Assembly (NCBI GenBank): GCA_037190665.1
Contig: JBBCJT010000170.1
Location: forward strand, 1-22,272
Length of the DNA stretch: 22,272 nucleotides
Direction of reading: 5' to 3'
DNA from: JBBCJT01 sp037190665
GTDB lineage: Bacteria; Pseudomonadota; Alphaproteobacteria; Acetobacterales; Acetobacteraceae
The notes under the pieces are model-generated. The model worked only from the letters and a program-made list of their open reading frames with translations. It did no database searches and was not told the origin of the DNA. The position numbers and the translations under genes are program-made. This document shows positions 14,706 through 21,777 of the stretch, piece by piece (position 1 is the first letter of the stretch; each line of letters begins with the position of its first letter).

Positions 14706-15689
14706 ATGCTGACGACCTACACCATGGATCACGGCCACCTCGCGGTTCTGGAAACCGGCCAGGATACGGGCGCGATCGCGCGCGCGGTGTGGATCGACCT
14801 GCTGAACCCGACGCCGCAGGAAGAAGCGCTGGTGCAGAGCGCCCTGCATGTCGAGGTGCCGACGCGGGAGGAGATGCAGGAGATCGAAAGCTCCTCGCGG
14901 CTGTACCGCGAGGGCGATTCGCTGTTCCTCACCGCCCCGTTCCTCTACGGGGTGGAGGTCGCGCAGATGGGCAGCACGAACATCACCTTCGTGCTGACCA
15001 ACACCGCGCTGGTCACCGTGCGCTACGCGACGCCGAAGGCGTTCGGCATGTTCTCCGCCCGGGCGGCGCGCTCGCCCCACCTGCTGTCCTCGGCGGACGG
15101 GGTGATGCTGGGCCTGTTCGAGCAGGTGGTGGACCGGCTCGCGGACATCCTGGAACGGGTGGGCCTCGACATGGACCGCGCCTCCCAGGGCGCGTTCGAG
15201 GCGAGCCGCACCACGGGCAAGGCCAAGCAGCGGGACACCCAGCTCAAGACCGCGCTGCTGACGCTCGGGCAGGTCGGGGAAGTCACGGCGCGCACGTCGG
15301 AGACGCTGCTGGGCCTGTCGCGCATCCTGACCTTCATCGGTGCGGAGAAGGCGGGCGCGATCCGCAAGGACAACCAGCCGCGCATCAAGACGCTGGCGCG
15401 CGACGTGCGCAGCCTCGTCGATCACGGCCGCTACCTGAACGAGCGGGCGACCTTCGCGCTGGATGCGGTGCTCGGCATCATCAACATCGAGCAGACGGCG
15501 ATCATCAAGACCTTCACCGTCGCCTCCGTCGCGCTGATGCCGCCCACGCTGATCGCGAGCATCTACGGCATGAACTTCTCCGACATGCCGGAGCTGCAAT
15601 GGAAGCTGGGGTATCCGCTGTCTCTGCTGCTGATGATCATCGCGGCGCTGCTGCCGGTCTGGTACTTCAAGCGCAAGGGATGGCTGTAG
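14706..15689 (+). CDS. corA: CorA family magnesium/divalent cation transporter
   Basis: 327 aa, the normal CorA length. CorA forms a pentameric inner-membrane channel importing Mg2+ and sometimes Co2+ or Ni2+. The long cytoplasmic N-terminal funnel (to about 265) is followed by two C-terminal helices; the selectivity motif YGMNF is intact at 287-291, just after IKTFTVASVALMPPTLIASI. The C terminus PVWYFKRKGWL is basic, as in the family. The loop between the helices is SDMPELQWK. The 87 bp upstream contain only a weak 6-bp hairpin (14678-14691); no clear Shine-Dalgarno precedes the ATG. It is probably transcribed independently of the ABC genes. Confidence 0.95.
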   Translation: MLTTYTMDHGHLAVLETGQDTGAIARAVWIDLLNPTPQEEALVQSALHVEVPTREEMQEIESSSRLYREGDSLFLTAPFLYGVEVAQMGSTNITFVLTNTALVTVRYATPKAFGMFSARAARSPHLLSSADGVMLGLFEQVVDRLADILERVGLDMDRASQGAFEASRTTGKAKQRDTQLKTALLTLGQVGEVTARTSETLLGLSRILTFIGAEKAGAIRKDNQPRIKTLARDVRSLVDHGRYLNERATFALDAVLGIINIEQTAIIKTFTVASVALMPPTLIASIYGMNFSDMPELQWKLGYPLSLLLMIIAALLPVWYFKRKGWL

Positions 15690-15987
15690 GCGCCGGCGCG
15701 CTGCGGTTGGGTCGGCGGGGGTGGCCACGCACCGAAGCGGGAGGATGCGGGCTGCCGGCGAAACGGTCATCGCCGCCGGGATCATGCCGGCCGGTTTCGC
15801 GGCTGACCCGACCGGAGTCCTCGTTTCACGCACAGCCACCGCATCGGCCCTGCGCGCGGATAACGTTCGCGCGTTGATGAAGGAGCATCGGGACGGCCCG
15901 GCGGTATCATGCGCACGATGCGACGCATTGCCTCCTCCGCCGCCCTTCTCACCCCGCCCCTCTCCCCGGTTCGTGGAAAGGCGGCAA
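15690..15987. other. Intergenic stretch without a supported gene
   Basis: About 300 bp between corA and the REP-like palindrome. Open frames cross it on the plus strand (one containing SALRADNVRALMKEHRDG) but none has a ribosome-binding site, a recognisable domain or a sensible end; the longest continues through the repeat and into an unrelated gene. I see no RNA gene or promoter I can defend. Confidence 0.4.
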
Positions 15988-16017
15988 TCTCCCTCTCCCG
16001 CCAGCGGGAGAGGGAGA
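15988..16017. repeat. REP-like palindrome, solitary copy
   Basis: Perfect 14-bp arms TCTCCCTCTCCCGC and GCGGGAGAGGGAGA with a CA loop. Same family as 449-584 and 17192-17510. A degraded partner (CACCCCGCCCCTCTCCCC) lies just before it, as in the paired copies. Confidence 0.78.
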
Positions 16018-16054
16018 AGAAGCCGTGCCTCATCCGGAAGCGACCCGACAGGGC

Positions 16055-16071
16055 CCGGCCTCATGGGCCGG
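16055..16071 (-). terminator. Hairpin after the small lipoprotein gene
   Basis: CCGGCC-TCATG-GGCCGG forms a 6-bp GC stem beginning 19 bases after the stop of the minus-strand lipoprotein gene. There is no T-run after it, so termination would be Rho-dependent or inefficient; the call rests on position. Confidence 0.3.
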
Positions 16072-16089
16072 CCGGTGACCCCTCCCGTA

Positions 16090-16461
16090 TCAGTCCCCCA
16101 CCTGACCGGCGCCGTCGAAGCGGCGGGGTCGCAGGCCGGCGATTTCGATCATGCGGGGGTTGCCCGTCTCGCGCAGCAGGGTGCGGCCGGCGGGGGAGAT
16201 CTCCTGCCGCAGGAAGATGCCCTCCACCACCGCGCGGTCGAAGCCGCCGCGCGCGGGCGTGATCTCGACGATGGTGACGAAACCGCGCTGCGTGGCGCGC
16301 ACGCGCCCGTCGGGCAGGTTGAACTCGTGCACGCCGTCGTCGAGGTCGACGCCGCGGCGGCGTTCCCAGCGCGTGCGCAGCGTGCCCGCCGGATCGGCGA
16401 GCTGCTCCTCGGCGCAGGCGGACAGCAACGGCAGCAGCAGGGCGGCGCGGCGGTGAAGCAT
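16090..16461 (-). CDS. Small lipoprotein of unknown function
   Basis: 123 aa. It begins MLHRRAALLLPLLSAC, a lipoprotein signal with lipobox LSAC (Cys16). The mature part (about 107 aa) contains LDDGVHEFNLPDGRVRATQRGFVTIVEI, which looks like a small beta-rich domain, and RTLLRETGNPRMIEIAGL near the end. I do not recognise a family. Its start lies head to head with, and slightly overlapping, that of the plus-strand HExxH protein; both carry export signals, so they may act together in the envelope. No clear Shine-Dalgarno at normal spacing is visible. Codon use is like its neighbours, supporting a real gene. Confidence 0.75.
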   Translation of the reverse strand: MLHRRAALLLPLLSACAEEQLADPAGTLRTRWERRRGVDLDDGVHEFNLPDGRVRATQRGFVTIVEITPARGGFDRAVVEGIFLRQEISPAGRTLLRETGNPRMIEIAGLRPRRFDGAGQVGD

Positions 16462-17148
16462 GCGCTACTTATGGCGCTCCTGCTGGCAGCCGCAATCTCT
16501 CCCGCGCAGGCGCAGGATTGCCCGCCGCCACGGGCGCCGGAGGTGGAACTGGTGGTGGACGACCCGCCCGTCACGCAGGATTTCTCCCGGCCCTTCGCGG
16601 AGCTGCACCGCCGCGCCGGCACGCGCCCGCCCAACCCCCGCGGCGGGCAGCTCCATCTCGGCCTGACCATCGTGGGGCTCTCCTTCGGCACCGAGATGGG
16701 CTTCGAGATGACCAGCGGGCTGGCCGGCGTGTGCCTGCGCCCGCGGACGATCCGGCTGACGATACGGCACACGCTGCACCATGTGATGATCGCCTCCGAA
16801 GTGCCGGCGGGCGGCTGCCTGTTCCAGGAGGTGCTGGCGCACGAGATGCGCCATGTCGCGGTGAACCGGCAGACGCTCGCGACCTACGCCCCGCGCGTGC
16901 GGGAGGCGGCTTCGCGCTGGGCGGCGGGCGCGGTGGCGCGCGGCGGCGATGCGCAGATGCTGGCCGGGTCGCTGCGCGACCAGCTCGGCGCGGCTGTGAA
17001 GCCGGTGCTCGACCGGCTGAACGCCGCGCGGCGCAGCCAGCAGGCCGCGATCGACTCGCCGGAGGAATACCGCCGCCTCGCCGCTTCCTGCTTCGCGGAC
17101 CACGTGCGCATCCGTTCGCTGCTTCTCGGGCAGACGCCAAGGCAGTGA
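16453..17148 (+). CDS. Secreted protein with HExxH motif, putative metalloprotease-like
   Basis: 231 aa from the GTG at 16453. The signal peptide MKHALLMALLLAAAISPAQA has a lysine in the n-region and an AQA cleavage site; the in-frame ATG at 16471 would give a shorter signal without the lysine, so I prefer GTG although neither has a clear ribosome site. The motif AHEMRHVAV holds HExxH at 130-134, the zinc-binding pattern of metallopeptidases; a third ligand cannot be assigned. Cys23, Cys94, Cys122 and a late Cys could form disulfides. The general form resembles DUF922-type putative zinc proteases, but I cannot confirm the family. The product should be periplasmic. Confidence 0.75.
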   Translation: MKHALLMALLLAAAISPAQAQDCPPPRAPEVELVVDDPPVTQDFSRPFAELHRRAGTRPPNPRGGQLHLGLTIVGLSFGTEMGFEMTSGLAGVCLRPRTIRLTIRHTLHHVMIASEVPAGGCLFQEVLAHEMRHVAVNRQTLATYAPRVREAASRWAAGAVARGGDAQMLAGSLRDQLGAAVKPVLDRLNAARRSQQAAIDSPEEYRRLAASCFADHVRIRSLLLGQTPRQ

Positions 17149-17191
17149 GGTGGGGGCGGGGCGGAGGCGTTCCGCGGGTGATGCCGACTCT

Positions 17192-17510
17192 CTCCCGCGT
17201 GCGGGAGCTTTACGAAACAACCGTGCCCCTTCTCCCTCTCCCGCTCGCGGGAGCGGGCCGGGGTGAGGGTGCGTCCGCCAGTACCTCGGCGAGGTCTCGT
17301 CTCCGCGCACCCCCCCTTCACCCTCTCCCTCTCCCGCCGGCGGGAAAGGGAACCTCCTTGCCTTCACACTTCGGCCGGCCTTCCGCTCAGCCCTTCCTGT
17401 CTTCCGCTTGCGGAAGAGGGTCGCGGCGATGCGTCAAACAGCACCACGGCGAGGTCTCATCCCCACGCAAACCCCCTCACCCTGTCCCTCTCCCGCCAAG
17501 CGGGAGAGGG
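17192..17510. repeat. Cluster of REP-like palindromes (at least four) with the shared internal box
   Basis: Palindromic cores are at 17192-17207 and 17238-17253 (CTCCCGC arms), 17327-17350 (12-bp arms, one mismatch) and 17486-17510 (11-bp arms, CAA loop). The box GGTCTCGTCTCCGCG at 17293-17307 is the reverse complement of the box at 511-525, and a decayed version starts at 17453. The cluster fills the gap between the convergent HExxH protein gene and gshB; from 17149 to 17601 I see no gene. Confidence 0.78.
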
Positions 17511-17601
17511 AACCTTGCGTGACGTTCCTTGCCTCGCTCTCCAGCGCCGCTCCGGGCCGCTGACAGGTGGTCGCGCGGAACCGAACACTGGCCGGTGCGG
17601 G

Positions 17602-18549
17602 TTACCCCCGTCGCGCCTCGATCGCGTCCCAGATGGCGCGGTCGAGGCGGGTTTCGTCGAAGCGGGCGATCTCCTGCAGGCCGGTGGGCGAGGTCACGTT
17701 GATCTCGGTCAGCCAGTCGCCGATCACGTCGATGCCGACGAAGATCAGCCCCTGGTCGCGCAGCGTCGGGCCGATGGCGGCGCAGATCTCGCGCTCGCGG
17801 TCGGTCAGCGCGGATTTCTCCGGCCGGCCGCCGACATGCATGTTGGACCGGCTCTCGCCCGCCGCCGGCACGCGGTTGATCGCGCCCAGCGGCTCGCCGT
17901 CCACCAGGATGATGCGCTTGTCGCCCTCGCGCACGCGCGGCTCGTAGCGCTGGATCATCAGCGGCTCGCGCGAGCGGGCGAAGTGCATCTCCAGCAGCGA
18001 GGCGAGGTTCTCGTCGTCCGGCTTGATGTGGAACACGCCCGCCCCGCCATTGCCGAACAGCGGCTTGACGACGATGTCCTTGTGCTCCGCGCGGAAGCGG
18101 CGGATCGCGTCTGGGTCCCACGCGATCAGCGTCGGCGGCATCAGGTCGGGGAAGTCCATGACGAGCAGCTTCTCCGGCGCGTTGCGCACGCTGCGCGGAT
18201 CGTTCACCACCAGCGTGCGCGGGTGGATGTGCTCCAGGATGTGGGTGGCCGTGATGTAGGCCATGTCGAAGGGCGGGTCCTGGCGCATCAGCACCACGTC
18301 CACCCGCGACAGGTCCAGCTCCTCCCACGCGCCGAACTCGTAGTGCGCGCCTTCGCTGCGCACCACGCGGACCGGCCGCGCCTTCGCCGTCACGCGCCGG
18401 CCGGAGAGCGTCAGGTGTCGCACCTCGTAATGCCACAGCGCGTGGCCGCGGTCCTGCGCCTCCAGCATGAGCTGGAAGCTCGAATCGCCGTGGATGTTGA
18501 TGGTCTCGATCGGGTCCATCTGGACCGCGACCTTCAGCGCGCGCGCCAT
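17602..18549 (-). CDS. gshB: Glutathione synthetase
   Basis: 315 aa, nearly the same length as the E. coli enzyme. It joins gamma-glutamylcysteine and glycine with ATP to make glutathione. The N terminus MARALKVAVQMDPIETINIHGDSSFQLM (in parts) is the typical GshB opening; RQDPPFDMAYITATHILE, DIVVKPLFGNGGAGVF (ATP-grasp lid region, about 158-173), GDKRIILVDGEPLGAINR and LTEINVTSPTGLQEI (C-terminal metal and glutathione binding) are all intact. The ATG at 18549 is preceded by GACGAGG; the open frame extends upstream into the repeat array and that part is discarded. It is followed by convergent REP-like repeats. Confidence 0.97.
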   Translation of the reverse strand: MARALKVAVQMDPIETINIHGDSSFQLMLEAQDRGHALWHYEVRHLTLSGRRVTAKARPVRVVRSEGAHYEFGAWEELDLSRVDVVLMRQDPPFDMAYITATHILEHIHPRTLVVNDPRSVRNAPEKLLVMDFPDLMPPTLIAWDPDAIRRFRAEHKDIVVKPLFGNGGAGVFHIKPDDENLASLLEMHFARSREPLMIQRYEPRVREGDKRIILVDGEPLGAINRVPAAGESRSNMHVGGRPEKSALTDREREICAAIGPTLRDQGLIFVGIDVIGDWLTEINVTSPTGLQEIARFDETRLDRAIWDAIEARRG

Positions 18550-18600
18550 CCTCGTCTCCGTCTCCGGGGCGGGTTGGATGTAGCGGAGCGCGCGCGCGCC

Positions 18601-19191
18601 GTCAGCCCGGCGACAGGACATCGTCGGCACGAGCCCCTCGCTGACACCGGGTCCGCGAATACGGCCGCGACCTGTGACGCGAGCCAGGCGGCCGGAGCCC
18701 ACACCCGGTGCCTGTGGCGATCATCAGTGCACCGGCTCGCGCACCTCGGCGGTCGCCGCACGAGCACGGGCGGCATCGGCCCGGCGGTACGGCGCATCCG
18801 TCACGAGCCCTCGCTTGTGTCGAGGCCACCACGCGGCCCACGACCCACGCCGCAAGCCAAGCGCAGGGAGGCACGAGCCCGGTGCCTGAGAGAGGCCATC
18901 AATGCAGCCGCATGCGCACCACGCCGCACGGCCGCGCGCCTTGTCAGCCCGGCGGCACGACGCCCCCGGCACAAGCTCCCGCTCGCGCGGAGGCCGCGAC
19001 TGCGGCCCGGCGCCTGAGGGCGTCCATCAATGCAACCGCATGCGCACTACGCGCACTGGCGCGCCCCGTCGGCCCCGCGGCACAACGCCCCCGGCACGAG
19101 CCCTCGCTCGTGCCGAGGCCGCGAATGCGGCCCGCCGCTTATGCGGCGAGCTAAGCGGCCGGAGGCCGCGCCCGGCGCCTGAGGGCAAAAA
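18601..19191 (-). repeat. Degenerate tandem array of about four units carrying copies of the adjacent gene's 3' end
   Basis: Four related units of roughly 130-175 bp lie side by side between gshB and the SirB1-like gene. Each starts near GTCAGCCCGGCG or a variant, contains GGCACGAGCCCTCG, then the element core (best at 19129-19186, decayed at 18677-18719 and 18848-18894, largely deleted near 19003-19021). Each then ends in a block resembling TCAATGCAACCGCATGCGCA. That block occurs at 18724-18744 (poor), 18899-18919 and 19027-19047, and its source at 19192 is the last codons and stop of the SirB1-like gene. The best unit also has an 8-bp hairpin, GGCACGAG/CTCGTGCC (19093-19114). No gene is supported inside the array. 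Confidence 0.72.
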
Positions 19192-20016
19192 TCAATGCAA
19201 CCGCGTGCGCAGCTCGTCGATCGCGGCGCGGGCGCGGGCGGAGGCTTCGCCGGAGGGGATCAGGGCGACGAAGCGGTCGAAGCAGCGCAGCGCGGCGCTC
19301 ACGCGGTCGAGCCGCTGGTTCATCAGCGCCGCCTCCCGCCACAGCCCCGCCTCGTCCGGGGCGATGCGCAGCATGTCCTCGGTGCAGGCGAGCGCGCCGG
19401 GGAGGTCCTGGCCGCGCAGCCGGCGCAGCTTGATGTTGTTCTGCAGCCGCAGCAGCACGCCGCGCGCGGACATCGGCCGCATCAGGCCGGGCCGCAGCTC
19501 CGCCTCCGGCCCCTCCACCATCTTGATCAGCCCGCGCAGGCCGCGCGCGTCCAGCGCCCCGCCGCCGGCGAACACGTCCAGCACCGCCTGGCTGCCAGCG
19601 CCGCCGATGCCGAGCAGGAAATGGCCGGGGAAATCGATCCCGTGCGCGGGCCAGTCCGCCGCGCGGGCGCAGTGCAGCCACAGCACACCGAGCGCGACCG
19701 GCAGCCCCTGCCGCCGCTCGATCACCCGGATCAGGTTGGCATTGACGAGATCGTCGTAGCTGGCCGTGTCGCCGCGGTAGCCGTACTGGCCGGCCAGAAG
19801 ATCGGCGAGCGCGGTCGCACGCCCGGCAGCACCGGCGCCCGCCGCGTCGACCCGTGCGGCGATGCCGCGCGCAAGCTCCGACAGATGCGCCATCGCCCCG
19901 CCCCAGTCGGCGTCCGGCGCATCGACGCGGGCGAGCTGGATCGCGGCCGCGCCGATGTCGATCTCGACATCGGGCAGCGCGCCGATCGCGGCCAGCGCCG
20001 TGCGTGCATCGCTCAT
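19192..20016 (-). CDS. SirB1-like (transglutaminase-like plus TPR) family protein
   Basis: 274 aa from the ATG at 20016; the frame continues upstream without support. The N-terminal part is a SirB1/transglutaminase-like domain: LVNANLIRVIERRQGLPVAL (90-109), VLWLHCAR (111-118, Cys116) and IDFPGHFLLGIGG (127-139, His132), the family's most conserved block. The C-terminal part (about 183-274) has TPR-like helices, NNIKLRRLRGQDLPGALACTEDMLRIAP then WREAALMNQRLDRVSAAL. The family is widespread in proteobacteria with no firmly established biochemical role. The stop codon directly abuts the repeat array, which seems to have copied the last few codons (ELRTRLH). Confidence 0.9.
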   Translation of the reverse strand: MSDARTALAAIGALPDVEIDIGAAAIQLARVDAPDADWGGAMAHLSELARGIAARVDAAGAGAAGRATALADLLAGQYGYRGDTASYDDLVNANLIRVIERRQGLPVALGVLWLHCARAADWPAHGIDFPGHFLLGIGGAGSQAVLDVFAGGGALDARGLRGLIKMVEGPEAELRPGLMRPMSARGVLLRLQNNIKLRRLRGQDLPGALACTEDMLRIAPDEAGLWREAALMNQRLDRVSAALRCFDRFVALIPSGEASARARAAIDELRTRLH

Positions 20017-20056
20017 CGTCGCAGTCTGGGCCGCGGCGGCGGGGCGCCGCAATGAT

Positions 20057-20671
20057 TCAATGCTGCGCGGTGACGGTCTCGCTGGCCAGCCGGACATGGG
20101 CCACCACGCCCCGCACGCCCGACACGGCGCGCGCGATCGACACCACGTTCTCGAACTCCCCGGCATCGCGCGCGACGCCGAGCAGGAAGACGGTCCCGTC
20201 CACCGTGTCGATGCTGTAGTTCACCGCCGAGACGGCGGAATCGAGGGTCAGTTCCGCGCGCAATCGCGTGGTGATCCAGCGGTCCGAGGCCATGGTGCCG
20301 AGGTCGAGATCCTCGCGGACGATGATCTCGTCGATCAGCTCGGCCACGCCGGGCACGGCGCGCGCGGTCTCCACCGCCGCCACGCGGGTCTGCGGGTAGA
20401 CGACCGTGCCGGTCAGCATCACCCGGCCGCCGACGATGCCGGTGGACACCTTGCGGAAGATGGCCGGGTCGCGCTGCAGCCACGCATCGTTGATCGCGAG
20501 CGCCAGCGCGTTGTCCGACAGCGCGCCGTCGATGCCGCGCTGCTGCATCGCCCAGGTGCCGCCGGTCGCACCCACGGTCGCCGCCACGCCCATGGGGGAG
20601 ACGACCTGGCCGACCATCGGCATCGCGCAGCCGGCCAGGCCCGCGAGCAGCATCCACGCCGCGCAACGCAT
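20057..20671 (-). CDS. Outer-membrane lipoprotein with two BON domains (DolP/OsmY-like)
   Basis: 204 aa from the ATG at 20671. MRCAAWMLLAGLAGC is a lipoprotein signal with lipobox LAGC (Cys15). Two BON domains follow: about 50-115 (DNALALAINDAWLQRDP through GRVMLTGTVVYPQTRVAAVE) and about 128-195 (ITTRLRAELTLDSAVSAVNY through GTVFLLGVARDAGEFENVVS). This is the arrangement of DolP (YraP), an outer-membrane lipoprotein that supports envelope integrity by contacting anionic phospholipid. The gene lies 40 bp upstream of the SirB1-like gene on the same strand and could share its transcript. Identification as DolP-like is by architecture only. Confidence 0.9.
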   Translation of the reverse strand: MRCAAWMLLAGLAGCAMPMVGQVVSPMGVAATVGATGGTWAMQQRGIDGALSDNALALAINDAWLQRDPAIFRKVSTGIVGGRVMLTGTVVYPQTRVAAVETARAVPGVAELIDEIIVREDLDLGTMASDRWITTRLRAELTLDSAVSAVNYSIDTVDGTVFLLGVARDAGEFENVVSIARAVSGVRGVVAHVRLASETVTAQH

Positions 20672-20691
20672 GCGGGCACCGTGCGGGAGGC

Positions 20692-20706
20692 TGCCGCGCC
20701 GCGGCA
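20692..20706. promoter_or_regulatory. GC palindrome in the divergent BON/Bug intergenic region
   Basis: TGCCGCG-C-CGCGGCA is a perfect 15-bp palindrome in the 75-bp gap between two divergent starts. It could be an operator for either gene, but GC-rich palindromes arise easily at this base composition, so confidence is low. Confidence 0.3.
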
Positions 20707-20746
20707 AGCTTGCTAGGCTCGCGCCGCAAGCGCGGGAGACGTTGCG

Positions 20747-21706
20747 ATGCGGTGGCTCGTGGGGTTCGTGATCTTGCTGCACGCCGCCATCGCGACGGCG
20801 CAGCCCGCCTTCCCCGACCGGCCCATGCGGCTGGTCGTGCCCTTCGCCCCCGGCGGCGCGCAGGACGTGCTGGGCCGGCTGTTCGCGCAGCGCCTCTCGG
20901 TCACGCTCGGCCAGACCGTGGTGGTGGAGAACCGCGGCGGGGCGGGCGGCATCCTGGGGGCGGAGGCGGTCGCCAAGGCGCCGCCGGACGGGCACACGCT
21001 GCTGCTCGCCACCGCAGGCCAGCTCACCATCGCCAAGGCGATCGGCCGCCGCCTGCCGTACGACCCGATCGCCGACTTCACCCCGGTGATCTGGCTGCTG
21101 GACAGCCCGGCGGCGCTGCTGGTTTCCGCCACGCGGCCGGAGCGCGACGTCGCCGCGCTGATCGCCGCCGCGCGCGCCTCCTCCATACCGCTGCCCTACG
21201 CCTCCACCGGCGTGGGCACCAACACGCATCTGGTGATGGAGGACCTGAAGGCGCGGGAGAAGCTGAACCTCGTGCACGTGCCCTATCGCGGCGCGGCGGC
21301 GGCGTTCAACGACCTGATCGCGGGCAACATCCAGCTCATGTTCGTCTCGGTCCCCTCGGTGCTGGGCTTCGGCGCGCAGGACCAGCTCCGCGTGCTGGCG
21401 GTGACGAGCCGGGCCCGCTTTCCCGCGCTCGCCAGCGTGCCGACGATGGAGGAGGCCGGGGTGGCGGGGTTCGAGGCGAGCATCTGGACCGGCATCTCCG
21501 CCCCCGCCGGCACGCCCGCGCCGATCGTGGAGAAGCTGCGCGGCGCCTTTGCCGAGGCGCTGGGCACCGAGGAGGTCCGCAGCCGGCTTGGCGCGCTGGG
21601 CTCGGTCCCGAACGGGGCGGATGGCGCGGCCTTCGGGGCGATGCTGCAGGCCGACCTGGATCGCTGGACCCGCGTGGCCGCGCCGCTCGACATCAAGCTC
21701 GAGTGA
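20747..21706 (+). CDS. Tripartite tricarboxylate transporter substrate-binding protein (Bug/TctC family)
   Basis: 319 aa. Signal peptide MRWLVGFVILLHAAIATAQ, then PAFPDRPMRLVVPFAPGGAQDVLGR, the hallmark Bug-family opening. VVVENRGGAGGILGAEAVAKAPPDGHTLLLA, YASTGVGTNTHLVMEDLK, LNLVHVPYRGAAAAFNDLIAGNIQLMF and SVPTMEEAGVAGFEA are all standard motifs. GGGAGACG precedes the ATG. These periplasmic proteins bind carboxylates or other small organic compounds. No TctA or TctB membrane genes are nearby, so it is an orphan receptor as is common for this expanded family; it may serve a distant transporter or sensing. Confidence 0.94.
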   Translation: MRWLVGFVILLHAAIATAQPAFPDRPMRLVVPFAPGGAQDVLGRLFAQRLSVTLGQTVVVENRGGAGGILGAEAVAKAPPDGHTLLLATAGQLTIAKAIGRRLPYDPIADFTPVIWLLDSPAALLVSATRPERDVAALIAAARASSIPLPYASTGVGTNTHLVMEDLKAREKLNLVHVPYRGAAAAFNDLIAGNIQLMFVSVPSVLGFGAQDQLRVLAVTSRARFPALASVPTMEEAGVAGFEASIWTGISAPAGTPAPIVEKLRGAFAEALGTEEVRSRLGALGSVPNGADGAAFGAMLQADLDRWTRVAAPLDIKLE

Positions 21707-21713
21707 GCCGGTT

Positions 21714-21758
21714 TTGACAGCCGGGCCGCCTCCCCCTAGACTTAACCTGATGGTTAAG
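21714..21758 (+). promoter_or_regulatory. Sigma70-type promoter with overlapping palindromic operator
   Basis: TTGACA (21714-21719, perfect -35) and TAGACT (21737-21742, 4 of 6 matches to the -10) are separated by 17 bp. Directly overlapping the -10 and expected transcription start is CTTAACCTGATGGTTAAG (21741-21758), a palindrome with perfect 7-bp arms and a 4-bp centre. A repressor bound there would block transcription. Palindromes of TTAACC/GGTTAA form are what I would expect for an ArsR-type winged-helix repressor, which is inference. GGAGG of the next gene follows at about 21768. Confidence 0.72.
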
Positions 21759-21777
21759 AATTAGCCTGGAGGCGGCG

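Noticed and set aside
15690..16089. A hidden small gene between corA and the lipoprotein gene
   Set aside because: No frame has a ribosome site, plausible ends or recognisable sequence; a REP palindrome and a hairpin account for part of it.
17192..17510. CRISPR array
   Set aside because: Repeats are palindromic, unevenly spaced and in mixed orientation, with no uniform spacers and no cas genes.
18601..19154. Small frames in the tandem array resembling related peptides
   Set aside because: The similarity reflects DNA repeats, with no start signals and no conserved reading frame between units.
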